In this document: positions 54,753-63,522 of the stretch, piece after piece | Position numbering within the stretch: the first letter of the stretch is position 1 | How the letters are laid out: each line of letters opens with the position of its first letter | From: Colwellia sp. Arc7-D | GTDB taxonomy: Bacteria > Pseudomonadota > Gammaproteobacteria > Enterobacterales > Alteromonadaceae | Assembly (NCBI RefSeq): GCF_003061515.1 | Contig: NZ_CP028924.1 | Span: 2,542,001 to 2,606,000, forward strand | DNA length: 64,000 nt | Direction of reading: 5' to 3' | The notes under the pieces: model-generated | The model's input: only the letters and a program-made list of their open reading frames with translations | The model's database searches: none | What the model was told of the DNA's origin: nothing | Program-made: the position numbers and the translations under genes

Positions 54753-55490
54753 ATGTTTGAATACGCAATAACACCACAAATTTTAGCGAACAAAACCATT
54801 TTAATTACTGGTGCAGGTGCTGGTATAGGTCGCCAAGCCGCATTAACTTATGCAGAGTTAGGCGCCACAGTAATTTTATTAGGTAAAACCGTTGCAAAAC
54901 TTGAAGCCGTTTATGATGACATTCTCGCTAAAGGTTACCCTGAACCCGCTATAGTACCGTTGGATCTAAAAGGTGCAACGAAACAGAACTATATTGATTT
55001 AGCTTCAACAATTGAAAGTCAATTTGGCCAATTAGATGGCGCATTACTTAATGCCTCAATATTAGGCGAGTTAACACCGTTTAACCAAATACATCATCAA
55101 ACTTGGCAAGACGTAATGCAAGTTAACATCAATGCGCAATTTTTATTATCACAAGCATTGATACCTGTAATGCTTAAAGCTCAAAGTTCATCACTAGTTT
55201 TTACTTCTTCAGGTGTAGGTAACAAAGGTAAAGCTTATTGGGGCGCATACAGTATTTCTAAATTTGCGACTGAAGGCATGATGCAAGTTATTGCTGATGA
55301 GTATGAAAATAGTGCACTGAGAACTAACGTAATTAACCCTGGTGCTACAAATACTAATATGCGTTCGGTTGCATACCCTGCTGAAGATAAAACGACTATT
55401 GCATCTCCAGAAGATATTATGCCACTGTATGTATATCTTATGGCCGATGACAGTAAAGCAATTAACAGCCAACGACTAAACGCACAATAG
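54753..55490 (+). CDS. yciK: YciK-like short-chain dehydrogenase/reductase
   Basis: 245 residues of the classical SDR type: nucleotide motif LITGAGAGIGRQAALTYAEL, NAG-equivalent LLNASILGEL, and the catalytic Ser in SSLVFTSSGVG with the Tyr/Lys pair in YWGAYSISKFATEGM. The start MFEYAITPQILANKTILITG and the following order match YciK. The substrate is unknown. Bordered by a strong terminator shared with fadD (convergent). Confidence 0.9.
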   Translation: MFEYAITPQILANKTILITGAGAGIGRQAALTYAELGATVILLGKTVAKLEAVYDDILAKGYPEPAIVPLDLKGATKQNYIDLASTIESQFGQLDGALLNASILGELTPFNQIHHQTWQDVMQVNINAQFLLSQALIPVMLKAQSSSLVFTSSGVGNKGKAYWGAYSISKFATEGMMQVIADEYENSALRTNVINPGATNTNMRSVAYPAEDKTTIASPEDIMPLYVYLMADDSKAINSQRLNAQ

Positions 55491-55600
55491 TTATTTGCTG
55501 ATATATCAATTCAGTAGTCTTATCAGAAAAAACTGACCATTCATTAACGCATAGGATTGACTAGTGCCTTGGAAGTCAGGTTATCTGAGCAAGCTCTAAA

Positions 55601-55636
55601 CACAAAAAAGGCCAACTAATGTTGGCCTTTTTTGTG
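55601..55636. terminator. Bidirectional terminator between yciK and fadD
   Basis: A perfect 16-bp stem (CACAAAAAAGGCCAAC / GTTGGCCTTTTTTGTG, loop TAAT) with A/T runs on both strands, between the convergent genes. Confidence 0.92.
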
Positions 55637-55673
55637 TAACTTTTTGCAGTAAAGTTAAATAGCGAAAGCAGTA

Positions 55674-57329
55674 TTAACGCAATTCACGTCGTAAAATTTT
55701 ACCGACATTAGTTTTTGGCAACTCATCACGAAACTCTACCAATTTTGGCACTTTATAATTGGTTAAATTTTCACGACAATGTTTAATCAAGTCAGCTTCA
55801 GTTAAATTAGGATCTTTGCGCACGACAAACACTTTAACCACTTCACCACTTGCTTCATGAGGAATGCCTACTGCAGCAGCTTCTAACACCCCAGCATGAC
55901 TCGCTAAAACTTCTTCAATTTCGTTCGGGAAGACATTAAAGCCAGAAACAATGATCATATCTTTTTTGCGGTCTACAATTTTGAAAAATCCATTTTCGTC
56001 CATACAAGCAATATCACCTGTTGCTAGCCAACCGTCTTTTAGAATTTCATCCGTTGCTTCTTGTCGGTTGTAATAGCCTTTCATTACTTGTGGGCCTTTA
56101 ACCCACATTTCACCCGCTTCACCAATCTTTGCATCGCTGCCATCTTCTAACACAATTCTAATATCGGTTGAAGAAGCTGGTAAACCAATAGTGCCACTGT
56201 AATGCTTTTGATTATAAGGACACAAGGTGACTAATGGCGCACATTCAGTCAAACCATAACCTTCAAGTAGGCGAGTTTTTGTAACACTTTCCCACTTTTC
56301 AGCAACGGGACGCTGAACAGCCATGCCACCACCTAGTGATAATTTTAACTTAGAAAAATCTAACTCACTAAAGCCAGGAGTGTTTAATAAACCATTAAAT
56401 AGCGTATTTACACCCGTTATAGCGGTAAAGTCGTATTTCGCTAACTCTTTGACAAAACCCGGCATATCACGCGGGTTAGTGATCAATAAATTTGTGCCAC
56501 CTAACGTGATAAAGGTCAAGCAATTCGCCGTTAAAGCAAAAATATGATAAAGCGGTAACGCTGTAACAACTAGTTCTTTTCCTTCTTCAAGTTGTGGTGC
56601 AATCGCCGCTTTGGCTTGCTCTAAGTTAGCAACCATATTGCGGTGTGTAAGCATGGCACCTTTAGAAACACCTGTTGTACCACCGGTATATTGTAAAAAG
56701 GCTAAATCCTCACCTTTAAGTTTTACCGCTGTAAATTGATGTTTTGAACCTTGAGCAAGTACCTTATTAAAACGTACAATATTTGAAAGGTTGAAGGCTG
56801 GTACCATTTTTTTAATGTATTTAACGACACCATTAACAATCGCACCTTTAACTGTGCCTAGGCGGTCGCCCAGTGACGTTAAAATAACTTTTTCAACAGC
56901 GGTCTTATCAATTACTTTTTCTAAAATACTCGCAAAGTTTTCAATAATTAAAATTGCTTTAGTATTCGAATCATTTAATTGATGCTCTAATTCTCTTGCT
57001 GTGTATAACGGATTAACATTAACGACAGTTAAACCGGCTAACAAAGCACCAAAAAGTGCAATTGGATACTGTAAGCAGTTAGGCACCATAATGGCAAATT
57101 TATCGCCCTTGACTAAACCTAAGTCTTGCTGCAAATACGCAGCAAAAGCTGTAGCCTGCTCGGCAAGTTCACAGTAACTTATTTCTGCGCCCATATTAAT
57201 AAAGGCAGTACGCTGAGCATAAACCTCAGTATATTTATGGAACATATCGACAATTGAAGCGTATTTATCAGGATCAATTTCAAATGGAACGCCGGGTGGA
57301 TAACTCTTCTCAAGCCAAATTTTTCCCAC
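55674..57329 (-). CDS. fadD: Long-chain fatty-acid-CoA ligase
   Basis: Activates long-chain fatty acids to acyl-CoA for beta-oxidation at the inner membrane. The 551 residues match Fad[21 protein letters not shown] at the start, the P-loop [16 protein letters not shown], the linker motif [29 protein letters not shown] and [20 protein letters not shown], and the catalytic Lys near the end ([14 protein letters not shown]). It shares its upstream region with FadR-like and palindromic sequences that could give fatty-acid control. Confidence 0.95.
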   Translation of the reverse strand: MGKIWLEKSYPPGVPFEIDPDKYASIVDMFHKYTEVYAQRTAFINMGAEISYCELAEQATAFAAYLQQDLGLVKGDKFAIMVPNCLQYPIALFGALLAGLTVVNVNPLYTARELEHQLNDSNTKAILIIENFASILEKVIDKTAVEKVILTSLGDRLGTVKGAIVNGVVKYIKKMVPAFNLSNIVRFNKVLAQGSKHQFTAVKLKGEDLAFLQYTGGTTGVSKGAMLTHRNMVANLEQAKAAIAPQLEEGKELVVTALPLYHIFALTANCLTFITLGGTNLLITNPRDMPGFVKELAKYDFTAITGVNTLFNGLLNTPGFSELDFSKLKLSLGGGMAVQRPVAEKWESVTKTRLLEGYGLTECAPLVTLCPYNQKHYSGTIGLPASSTDIRIVLEDGSDAKIGEAGEMWVKGPQVMKGYYNRQEATDEILKDGWLATGDIACMDENGFFKIVDRKKDMIIVSGFNVFPNEIEEVLASHAGVLEAAAVGIPHEASGEVVKVFVVRKDPNLTEADLIKHCRENLTNYKVPKLVEFRDELPKTNVGKILRRELR

Positions 57330-57387
57330 AGTACCTTTCCTCTTTAAATTCTTATTCTTTATTAATGATACTTTTTAACAAATTTTC

Positions 57388-57403
57388 ACTGGTCGATCCA
57401 GTT
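57388..57403. promoter_or_regulatory. FadR-type operator candidate before fadD
   Basis: ACTGGTCGATCCAGTT agrees with the FadR site pattern (TGGTC-N-GACCAG-like) except for two central positions, and it is itself palindromic at its ends. It lies about 60-75 bases upstream of the fadD start, overlapping the left arm of the longer palindrome. Confidence 0.5.
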
Positions 57404-57433
57404 AATTTAAACACTTGTTTAAATTAACTGGAT
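57396..57433. repeat. Perfect 17-bp inverted repeat upstream of fadD
   Basis: Arms at 57396-57412 and 57417-57433 are exact complements around a 4-base spacer (ACTT). The centre reads AAAC-N4-GTTT, the core pattern reported for PsrA sites. No T run follows on the minus strand, so it is more likely an operator than a terminator, but it could also be a stable mRNA hairpin between the alpha/beta hydrolase gene and fadD. Confidence 0.7.
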
Positions 57434-57497
57434 AATGAGACAACTTATTATAGTCGAATAGATAGAAAACACGCTTAACGATCTTAATCGAAATTAG

Positions 57498-58373
57498 CTA
57501 CTCTTCTTTAAATTCTTGTTGATGAATAAACGCGTTTATTCGTGTTACAACTTGCTCAGGTTGTTCCATATGAACATGATGACCACCAATTAACTTATGT
57601 ACGGTTAACGTTTTAAACAATGGACCAAAGCGTTTCAAGCCTTTAGCAACCATAGACATGCCTTTATTGGCATAAATCAGCTGTACAGGGTTTTTTATAT
57701 CGGCAACAATTTGCTCTGCTTGTGTCATGCTTAATCGATAAGGTGATGTCGAACGTAATCGATTGTCAGAGCGCCATTTAAATCCTTGTACTGTTTGCTC
57801 AATACCACGTTGAACAATGATTTTGGCATTGGCTTTATCTAAATCTGATACTTGCATTCTAGCTTCAACAGCTGAAGCAAGACTACTATGATATTTTTTA
57901 GTGCTTATGTTTCGCGATAAACGGCTTAATAGGCCTTTTCGCAATTGCGTTGTTGTCGTTGCTTCATCTGCAGTTAACACACCAATGGCATCAATCAACG
58001 TTAATGTCCTTACATGCTCAGGAAATGCTGCTGCGAATGAACAAGCAACCATAGCCCCCATAGAGTGGCCGACAATATCAATAGCTTGCCATTGCTGTGT
58101 TCGAAATAACGCAATTAAGTCATAGACCCAGTCTAAAAAGTGATAATGTGCATCAGTACTTCGATGATCAGATAAACCATGCCCAGGCCAATCAATAGCA
58201 ATAACATGATAGTTGGTTAAATAAGGTAGTAGTGGCTGAAAACTTGCGGCATTATCAAGCCAACCGTGCAAGCATAACAGCAATTTACCCTGCTCATTGC
58301 CATTACTTATACCACTAATTTTTCGGCCGTTAACTTCAAATGTTACGGCTTTAACTGTGTAATCACTTGGCAT
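57498..58373 (-). CDS. Alpha/beta fold hydrolase
   Basis: 291 residues. The alpha/beta hydrolase elements are LLCLHGWLDNAASFQPLLPY (oxyanion HGW), VIAIDWPGHGLSDH, the nucleophile Ser in IVGHSMGAMVACSFA, an acid region (LIYANKGMS), and the His in KLIGGHHVHMEQPEQV. Similar proteins near fadD in related bacteria are usually called esterases or hydrolases of unknown substrate. It is about 170 bases upstream of fadD on the same strand, with the FadR/PsrA-like site between them. Confidence 0.87.
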   Translation of the reverse strand: MPSDYTVKAVTFEVNGRKISGISNGNEQGKLLLCLHGWLDNAASFQPLLPYLTNYHVIAIDWPGHGLSDHRSTDAHYHFLDWVYDLIALFRTQQWQAIDIVGHSMGAMVACSFAAAFPEHVRTLTLIDAIGVLTADEATTTTQLRKGLLSRLSRNISTKKYHSSLASAVEARMQVSDLDKANAKIIVQRGIEQTVQGFKWRSDNRLRSTSPYRLSMTQAEQIVADIKNPVQLIYANKGMSMVAKGLKRFGPLFKTLTVHKLIGGHHVHMEQPEQVVTRINAFIHQQEFKEE

Positions 58374-58436
58374 AAAAATCCTTTAATTGACCACAGAGAT
58401 AAGAGAACGCTGTATGCCATAATGTTGTGCTGTTGA

Positions 58437-59090
58437 CTAACGTGAGCTGCGTAATGAAATCTTACTGAGCCTGTAAGTTGCAAATAATGCTGCAAAAAAC
58501 CAAATAACAACCCAAATTATCTCGGGGATATAAGTCAGATCAGCTAAAGCCGCTCCATCACCGCGGGATTGACCATCAAGTAAATAGAGTGGGCTCATCA
58601 AACTGTTGATCAGCACTAACAAACCTGTAACTTGTAATAATTTTTGCAAATATTTATGAGAAGAGTATTTTATTTGTGCGAATACCAAAGCCAGTAAAAT
58701 TAATACAATAAATAAGGTTAATAAATCACGCACCCACAATAAAATGCTACTGGCTAATAATACCACTAGCAGAACAGAAAACACTTGGGCAACTCTTTGA
58801 TGACTAGATGCTAAATAGAAGATTAAACTCCCCCACAATATCGCGCCCCCATATCCCATCAAGCTAATAAAAAATGCTGAGCCCCCACGAGTTGTGCATA
58901 AGCCAGCACCATTGGGAAACAATTGAATTTTCACAATACTGCCGCCGGTTATTAGTGCTGCTAAACCATGACTTATTTCATGAAAATAACTTTCTAACCA
59001 TTTAAAAGGGATCGAAATAAAAGGCAGTTGTAAAATAATTAATGCGATTAATAACATTAACCAAAAATGGTATTTAGGTTTAATGTGCAT
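58437..59090 (-). CDS. M50-family-like integral membrane metallopeptidase
   Basis: 217 residues with five or six hydrophobic helices. The zinc motif HEISH lies in the second part (SYFHEISHGLAALITGGSIV), embedded near a membrane helix as in site-2-type proteases. The remaining helices hold a second polar element around LYLLDGQSRGDGAA that could supply the third zinc ligand (Asp). Short M50 proteins of this kind have unknown substrates. It lies 63 bases upstream of the alpha/beta hydrolase stop on the same strand. Confidence 0.82.
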   Translation of the reverse strand: MHIKPKYHFWLMLLIALIILQLPFISIPFKWLESYFHEISHGLAALITGGSIVKIQLFPNGAGLCTTRGGSAFFISLMGYGGAILWGSLIFYLASSHQRVAQVFSVLLVVLLASSILLWVRDLLTLFIVLILLALVFAQIKYSSHKYLQKLLQVTGLLVLINSLMSPLYLLDGQSRGDGAALADLTYIPEIIWVVIWFFAALFATYRLSKISLRSSR

Positions 59091-59148
59091 TATTGGAGTT
59101 TTAAAGCAGGAGTGATAGTTATTATCCTATAAAAATCAGGTAAACAAA

Positions 59149-59556
59149 TTAGGCAAACAGGTCAACGCCAAAAATTTGTTGAATATCGTCACGTTGAGCA
59201 ATAGCACCAACTGACTGATATGCCGCTACAGCTGATCGATTTTGATTAGAAGGTGAATCATAACCACTATTATAGTTAGTTGACTGTTCGCCTTGCTGAT
59301 TATTTCTTTGTGAGTTATTTCGACTGTCAAATTGAGAAAGTTGCTCTCGTTCAATAAGTGAAATAGCTTGTTCGTCAATATCTAAACGTTGACGGCCATC
59401 AGTTTCGGCCTGTGATTTTTGGGTTTGACTTTCTTCATTGTTAAACTTTTCACGCGCAATTGTGCTTACACGCTGTTCCTGAGCAGGAATAGCGCTACTA
59501 TTTCTAAGCGATAGGGCCGCTTGGGCCGCTAAATTTGCGGTATTGTTTACTTGCAT
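59149..59556 (-). CDS. Small Gln/Asn/Ser-rich protein, function unknown
   Basis: 135 residues, without a signal peptide or membrane segment. The N-terminus (MQVNNTANLAAQAALSLRNS) is helical, followed by a low-complexity Gln/Asn/Ser/Arg-rich stretch (about 35-110, with runs such as NNSQRNNQQGEQ). It closes with a short conserved-looking end (YQSVGAIAQRDDIQQIFGVD) and Leu-Phe-Ala. I do not recognise a family. It sits between the M50-like gene and tsaB on the same strand. Confidence 0.6.
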   Translation of the reverse strand: MQVNNTANLAAQAALSLRNSSAIPAQEQRVSTIAREKFNNEESQTQKSQAETDGRQRLDIDEQAISLIEREQLSQFDSRNNSQRNNQQGEQSTNYNSGYDSPSNQNRSAVAAYQSVGAIAQRDDIQQIFGVDLFA

Positions 59557-59738
59557 AAAAGCTAATTTAACAAATTCTTGTTCAAGTGAACACTACTTTT
59601 TATCCACTTAGCGTTAAACACAATCGATAGCTAACGTTTACCTTTCCTAAGATAACGGATATAAGCAGGTTAACGTTGAATTAAAAAGCGATAACAAAAC
59701 TATTAAACGCATCGTGGCGTTGTTCAGTGCGAGTTAAC

Positions 59739-60428
59739 TTATCGCCCAGGAAGCTTTTTCCATGAAACGGTATCACGAACATATTTGGGTTGTGCGTGTT
59801 CAGCATCAACACAGTGTTTGTCAAAGTCGACTTGTCCAATCGTTAACATGGCTAATGCGGTTGGATATAAAATATCAGGTGAAGCGGATGAATTAGACAT
59901 TAAACTGACGAGTTCAGCATAAGCATCCCAACCGGTGCCAACACCATAAGCGGGCAGTGCTAAATGTTGATAATATTGAGCGACAAGACTAGGTGCAAGC
60001 ACGGTTTCTTCAGTTTGCGGTTGCATGATCCCTTGATCATCAACTTCAAAGTAGCAGGTATAAACTTCTGACATTCGAGCGTCTATTGCTGCAATAACTT
60101 TACGCTCTCCTTTTTCATCAAAAGCTTGTTGGGCCATTGCTTGTAAGGTAGATACACCACGAGCAAACAACTGAGCAGAAAAGGCTAAACCTTGTGTTAC
60201 ACCTATTCCAATACGAACTCCGGTAAAACTACCAGGCCCTTGCCCGAATATAATACCATCAAGATCAGTTAATTTAACTTCAGCCTGTTTTAACACGCTG
60301 TCTATCATAGGGAGCAAACGCAAACTATGCGACTGAGGACACAGTTCGTATTCGCTAAACTGTTTATCGTTATATCTAATTGCAACTGAACAAGCTTCAG
60401 TTGAGGCATCAATGGCCAAAAAATTCAC
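59739..60428 (-). CDS. tsaB: tRNA threonylcarbamoyladenosine synthesis protein TsaB
   Basis: The 229-residue partner of TsaD in t6A modification of ANN-decoding tRNAs. The ASKHA-fold N-terminus is NFLAIDASTEACSVAIRYND; the family motif IIFGQGPGSFTGVRIGIGVT is clear, and LSVRASTLQA is represented by GVSTLQAMAQQA. A C-terminal EHAQPKYVRD element is present. It lies downstream of yoaA on the same strand, the order found in E. coli (yoaA-tsaB). Confidence 0.93.
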   Translation of the reverse strand: MNFLAIDASTEACSVAIRYNDKQFSEYELCPQSHSLRLLPMIDSVLKQAEVKLTDLDGIIFGQGPGSFTGVRIGIGVTQGLAFSAQLFARGVSTLQAMAQQAFDEKGERKVIAAIDARMSEVYTCYFEVDDQGIMQPQTEETVLAPSLVAQYYQHLALPAYGVGTGWDAYAELVSLMSNSSASPDILYPTALAMLTIGQVDFDKHCVDAEHAQPKYVRDTVSWKKLPGR

Positions 60429-60561
60429 GTTAAAAACCTTTTAAAATTACTGTTTTTCTGTGCGGGAGAGTTTAACATTATTTTATATTAATCCCAGAAT
60501 TCTTTAGCCAAAAGGCTTTCCAGTATCAATTTATAATATTAAAAATATTTACTGACTAACA

Positions 60562-62514
60562 CTAATCTCGATCAGCAATTTGGGCTAAAAATTGTGCGGC
60601 TTGGGTAATATCTCGACTGCGTTTCATATCGGGTAAACTTTTAAGGAATACTTCTCCGTATGGTCGATTAACTAACCTGTCGTCACATATAACGAGTATA
60701 CCATTATCATTTACATCACGAATTAAACGCCCTACGCCCTGCTTTAATGCAATAACCGCTTGCGGCAATTGAATTTGAGCAAACGGATCTTTTCCTTGAC
60801 GTTTTACATCTTCACTACGTGCTTGTAATAAAGGGTCGTTGGGTGAAGCAAAAGGCAATTTATCGATGATCACACAAGTTAGTTTATCGCCTCTAACATC
60901 TACGCCTTCCCAAAAACTCGCCGTAGCTAATAAAACGGCACTGTCTTGCTCAACAAACTCTTCTAATAACTTTCGTTTACCCATTTGCCCTTGCACGAGT
61001 AATGGGTTATCAATTTGCTCGTTTAATAACTCAGCAACCTGATGCATAACGCGATAACTGGTAAATAGCATAAAACATGCGCCTGCACAGGCTTCAATCA
61101 AAGGAATAGCCAGTTCACATAGCGCTTTAGCACGGTTCATGTCATTAGCGGCTGGCAAATAACGCGGTATTATTAATTGCGATTGTTTAGCATAATCAAA
61201 CGGGCTATCAAGTAATAAGCTGGCCGAATCTTCAAGGCCTAAATGGCTAGAGAAATGTTTGAATGCGCCATCAACAGCAAGAGTTGCCGAGGTAAATATC
61301 CAGCCAGCACCTGACTCTTTTACGTACGTACCAAACTTGTCAGCTACTGATAATGGCGTTTTATGCAGCACAACATGGCGTGGCGTAGTTTCATACCAAA
61401 AGCTCATACCCATAGCATCTACATCAGCCATTACTTCATATTGTGCTAATAGGTTTACCGCTCGGTCAAAACAGTTATCAATAGCTTCATTGCGAGAAAC
61501 ACAGAGTTTAATCACTTGGTAAAGAAAATCTAAATCAGTTTTTAACAGTTTAAAGGCATGCGAAAATTGTTGCTGCTGGTGTTTTTCACGCCAGTTACCA
61601 CGCTCTGGATCGTAGCTAAATAACAAGCGAAATTCTTGACTGGTTTTTAACAGTTTTTCTGCTGCTTTTGCTAATTGTTTTACGTCGGTTAATTCTGTGC
61701 GATACACTTGTAACACATCGCTACAAAGATCAAGCATCTGGCGAGTAGAAAACGCTTCACCAAAATATTCACTAGCGATATCAGCTATTTGATGCGCTTC
61801 ATCAAAAATCATAACATCAGCTTTCGGGATCAACTCACCAAAGCCACTGTCTTTTAGCGCCATATCAGCAAAGAATAAATGATGATTAACCACCACCAAA
61901 TCGGCATCAATGGCTTTTGTTCGTGCTTTAATTAAATAACAATCTTCAATATTTGGGCAATCTTTTGCTAGGCAATTATCAACGGTGCTAGTAACAAACG
62001 GGAAAACAGGAGAGCCTTCAGTGACATTAACCAACTCACCAATATCGCCACTGTGTGTGCCATTTGCCCACGCACGAACTTTAACAAAGTCAGCTAATGT
62101 TTGGGCGTCAAGTTGGCCACGCGATTGCTGGTATTGTTCTAAACGATAAATACAAAGGTAGTTAGCGCGTCCTTTTAATAAAGCCACCTGAGCATTACTA
62201 GCGAGTGCTTTTCGTATTAAAGGTAAGTCTTTATGAAATAGCTGTTCTTGAAGGTTTTTAGTGCCGGTTGAAACAATAATTTTTATCTGTCCGGCATCAT
62301 TTTCAGCATTGGCTTTATTCGCTAAAAGCGCTGGAATTAAATAAGCAAATGTTTTGCCCGTTCCTGTACCTGCTTCTACGATTAAACTGCTTTTTTGCGC
62401 AATAGCTTTAGATACTTCTAGTGCCATATCGAGCTGAGCTTGGCGAGGAGAAAAGCCATTAATAGCTTTTGCTAAAGCTCCTTGATGTGAAAACGCATGT
62501 TCAACAGCACTCAT
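60562..62514 (-). CDS. yoaA: ATP-dependent helicase YoaA (DinG/XPD-like)
   Basis: 650 residues, a superfamily-2 helicase with an Fe-S domain. Walker A is IVEAGTGTGKTFAYL. Four Cys ligands are expected around YLCIYRLEQYQ and CLAKDCPNIEDCYLIKAR. The Walker B/DEAH box is MIFDEAHQIADIAS. The later motifs are WIFTSATLAVDG, ASFWEGVDVRGDKLTCVIID and QGVGRLIRD. YoaA acts at stalled forks in E. coli together with HolC. The length fits YoaA (636) rather than DinG (716). Confidence 0.93.
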   Translation of the reverse strand: MSAVEHAFSHQGALAKAINGFSPRQAQLDMALEVSKAIAQKSSLIVEAGTGTGKTFAYLIPALLANKANAENDAGQIKIIVSTGTKNLQEQLFHKDLPLIRKALASNAQVALLKGRANYLCIYRLEQYQQSRGQLDAQTLADFVKVRAWANGTHSGDIGELVNVTEGSPVFPFVTSTVDNCLAKDCPNIEDCYLIKARTKAIDADLVVVNHHLFFADMALKDSGFGELIPKADVMIFDEAHQIADIASEYFGEAFSTRQMLDLCSDVLQVYRTELTDVKQLAKAAEKLLKTSQEFRLLFSYDPERGNWREKHQQQQFSHAFKLLKTDLDFLYQVIKLCVSRNEAIDNCFDRAVNLLAQYEVMADVDAMGMSFWYETTPRHVVLHKTPLSVADKFGTYVKESGAGWIFTSATLAVDGAFKHFSSHLGLEDSASLLLDSPFDYAKQSQLIIPRYLPAANDMNRAKALCELAIPLIEACAGACFMLFTSYRVMHQVAELLNEQIDNPLLVQGQMGKRKLLEEFVEQDSAVLLATASFWEGVDVRGDKLTCVIIDKLPFASPNDPLLQARSEDVKRQGKDPFAQIQLPQAVIALKQGVGRLIRDVNDNGILVICDDRLVNRPYGEVFLKSLPDMKRSRDITQAAQFLAQIADRD

Positions 62515-62675
62515 AAGGATACGGCATTAATTAATTTGCGCTCATTATAATCATCACAGTTAAAAATAACAGGAGAAATATTGGCAATCATAGTTATTCT
62601 ATAGCAATAAAATAAGCCACAAGGTGGTTAATAATATCTGTGCTGCATTTTTAGGATTAAAACAGCGGCGTGATG

Positions 62676-63004
62676 TTAAATGTAAATATCTAAGTGAGGT
62701 TTATCATCTTGTTCTTCGGGTGTGCTCTCACTATCATCAAATATATCAATATGCTGACCCGTGTTATCGGTAGGCACCGTTGATGGCTCAACGGCTTCTT
62801 TTGATGAGTCGTTTGCATTATCTTCTTTATCAGGTGACTTTTCTTTGGCCACTTTTGTATGATATAAAGGTTGCTCTTCCAAACCAGCTATATCATCAGA
62901 AACAGCATTTGCCGCTGCCCCTTAGTTAATGCTTTAACCTTTAAGTCAGCGGGTTTTATGGGCACCGGAACAACACGAGTTAGTACTGTTGTAAAAATAT
63001 CCAT
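62676..63004 (-). pseudogene. Small conserved-type protein interrupted by a frameshift
   Basis: From the ATG at 63004 (AAGGATCACTG before it) the frame reads MDIFTTVLTRVVPVPIKPAD and LKVKALTK, then runs to a stop after about 38 codons. In the -1 frame, from about 62920, the protein continues AAANAVSDDIAG, LEEQPLYHTKVAKEKSPDKE and DIFDDSESTPEEQDDKPHLD to the end at 62676. The shift falls at a GGGG run (CCCC at 62918-62921), and one extra G would restore a frame of about 109 residues. The acidic C-terminal half and MDIF start match a small family next to hisG or yoaA in related bacteria, from memory; the function is unknown. A sequencing error is possible. Confidence 0.65.
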
Positions 63005-63268
63005 CAGTGATCCTTATTGCCAGATTATTTAGACTTATACATATATCGACAAGACTAATCCAACCTTTAATCGGGCTGTTTTATATTACTTAGAACTAAA
63101 CAGTACTAGCTTAGTTCAAAATTTCATAGCGAGTGAGTATTAATCCCTTGATCTGCTCCAAAAATCAACGTAATGTAAAGACTAATTAAAGTAACTACTT
63201 TAATTTAATAAGAAGCTAGATAATTAACTTACACACTTAAATTATTATTCATAAAGAGTAAATAACAC

Positions 63269-63319
63269 ATGACTTTAAATCTGAACGCCATCCATCATCA
63301 TCACCATCATACGGACTAG
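63269..63319 (+). CDS. hisL: his operon leader peptide
   Basis: A 16-codon frame, MTLNLNAIHHHHHHTD, with six His codons in a row just before hisG. It is the classical histidine-attenuation leader: low His-tRNA stalls the ribosome in the His run and prevents terminator formation. The frame overlaps no other gene and is followed by a terminator 70 bases downstream. Confidence 0.95.
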   Translation: MTLNLNAIHHHHHHTD

Positions 63320-63388
63320 CTGCTCAGGTTTTTTCGCTGGGGGGCTTTGAACCTTTCAGCGGTGTAAGATAAATGAAAATTAATTTCT

Positions 63389-63427
63389 AAACCCCGAAAG
63401 AGTTCACCTCTCTCGGGGTTTTCGCAT
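63389..63427 (+). terminator. his attenuator terminator
   Basis: Stem AACCCCGA...TCGGGGTT, extended inside by AGAG...CTCT, followed by TTCGCATTTTT. Lies between hisL and hisG. Confidence 0.85.
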
Positions 63428-63522
63428 TTTTATGGCTATACAATTGTATATACATGATTAATTTCACCATATTAAATGTGACTAAATAGTATAAGAATTT
63501 AAAAATTTAATAGGAAAATAAC

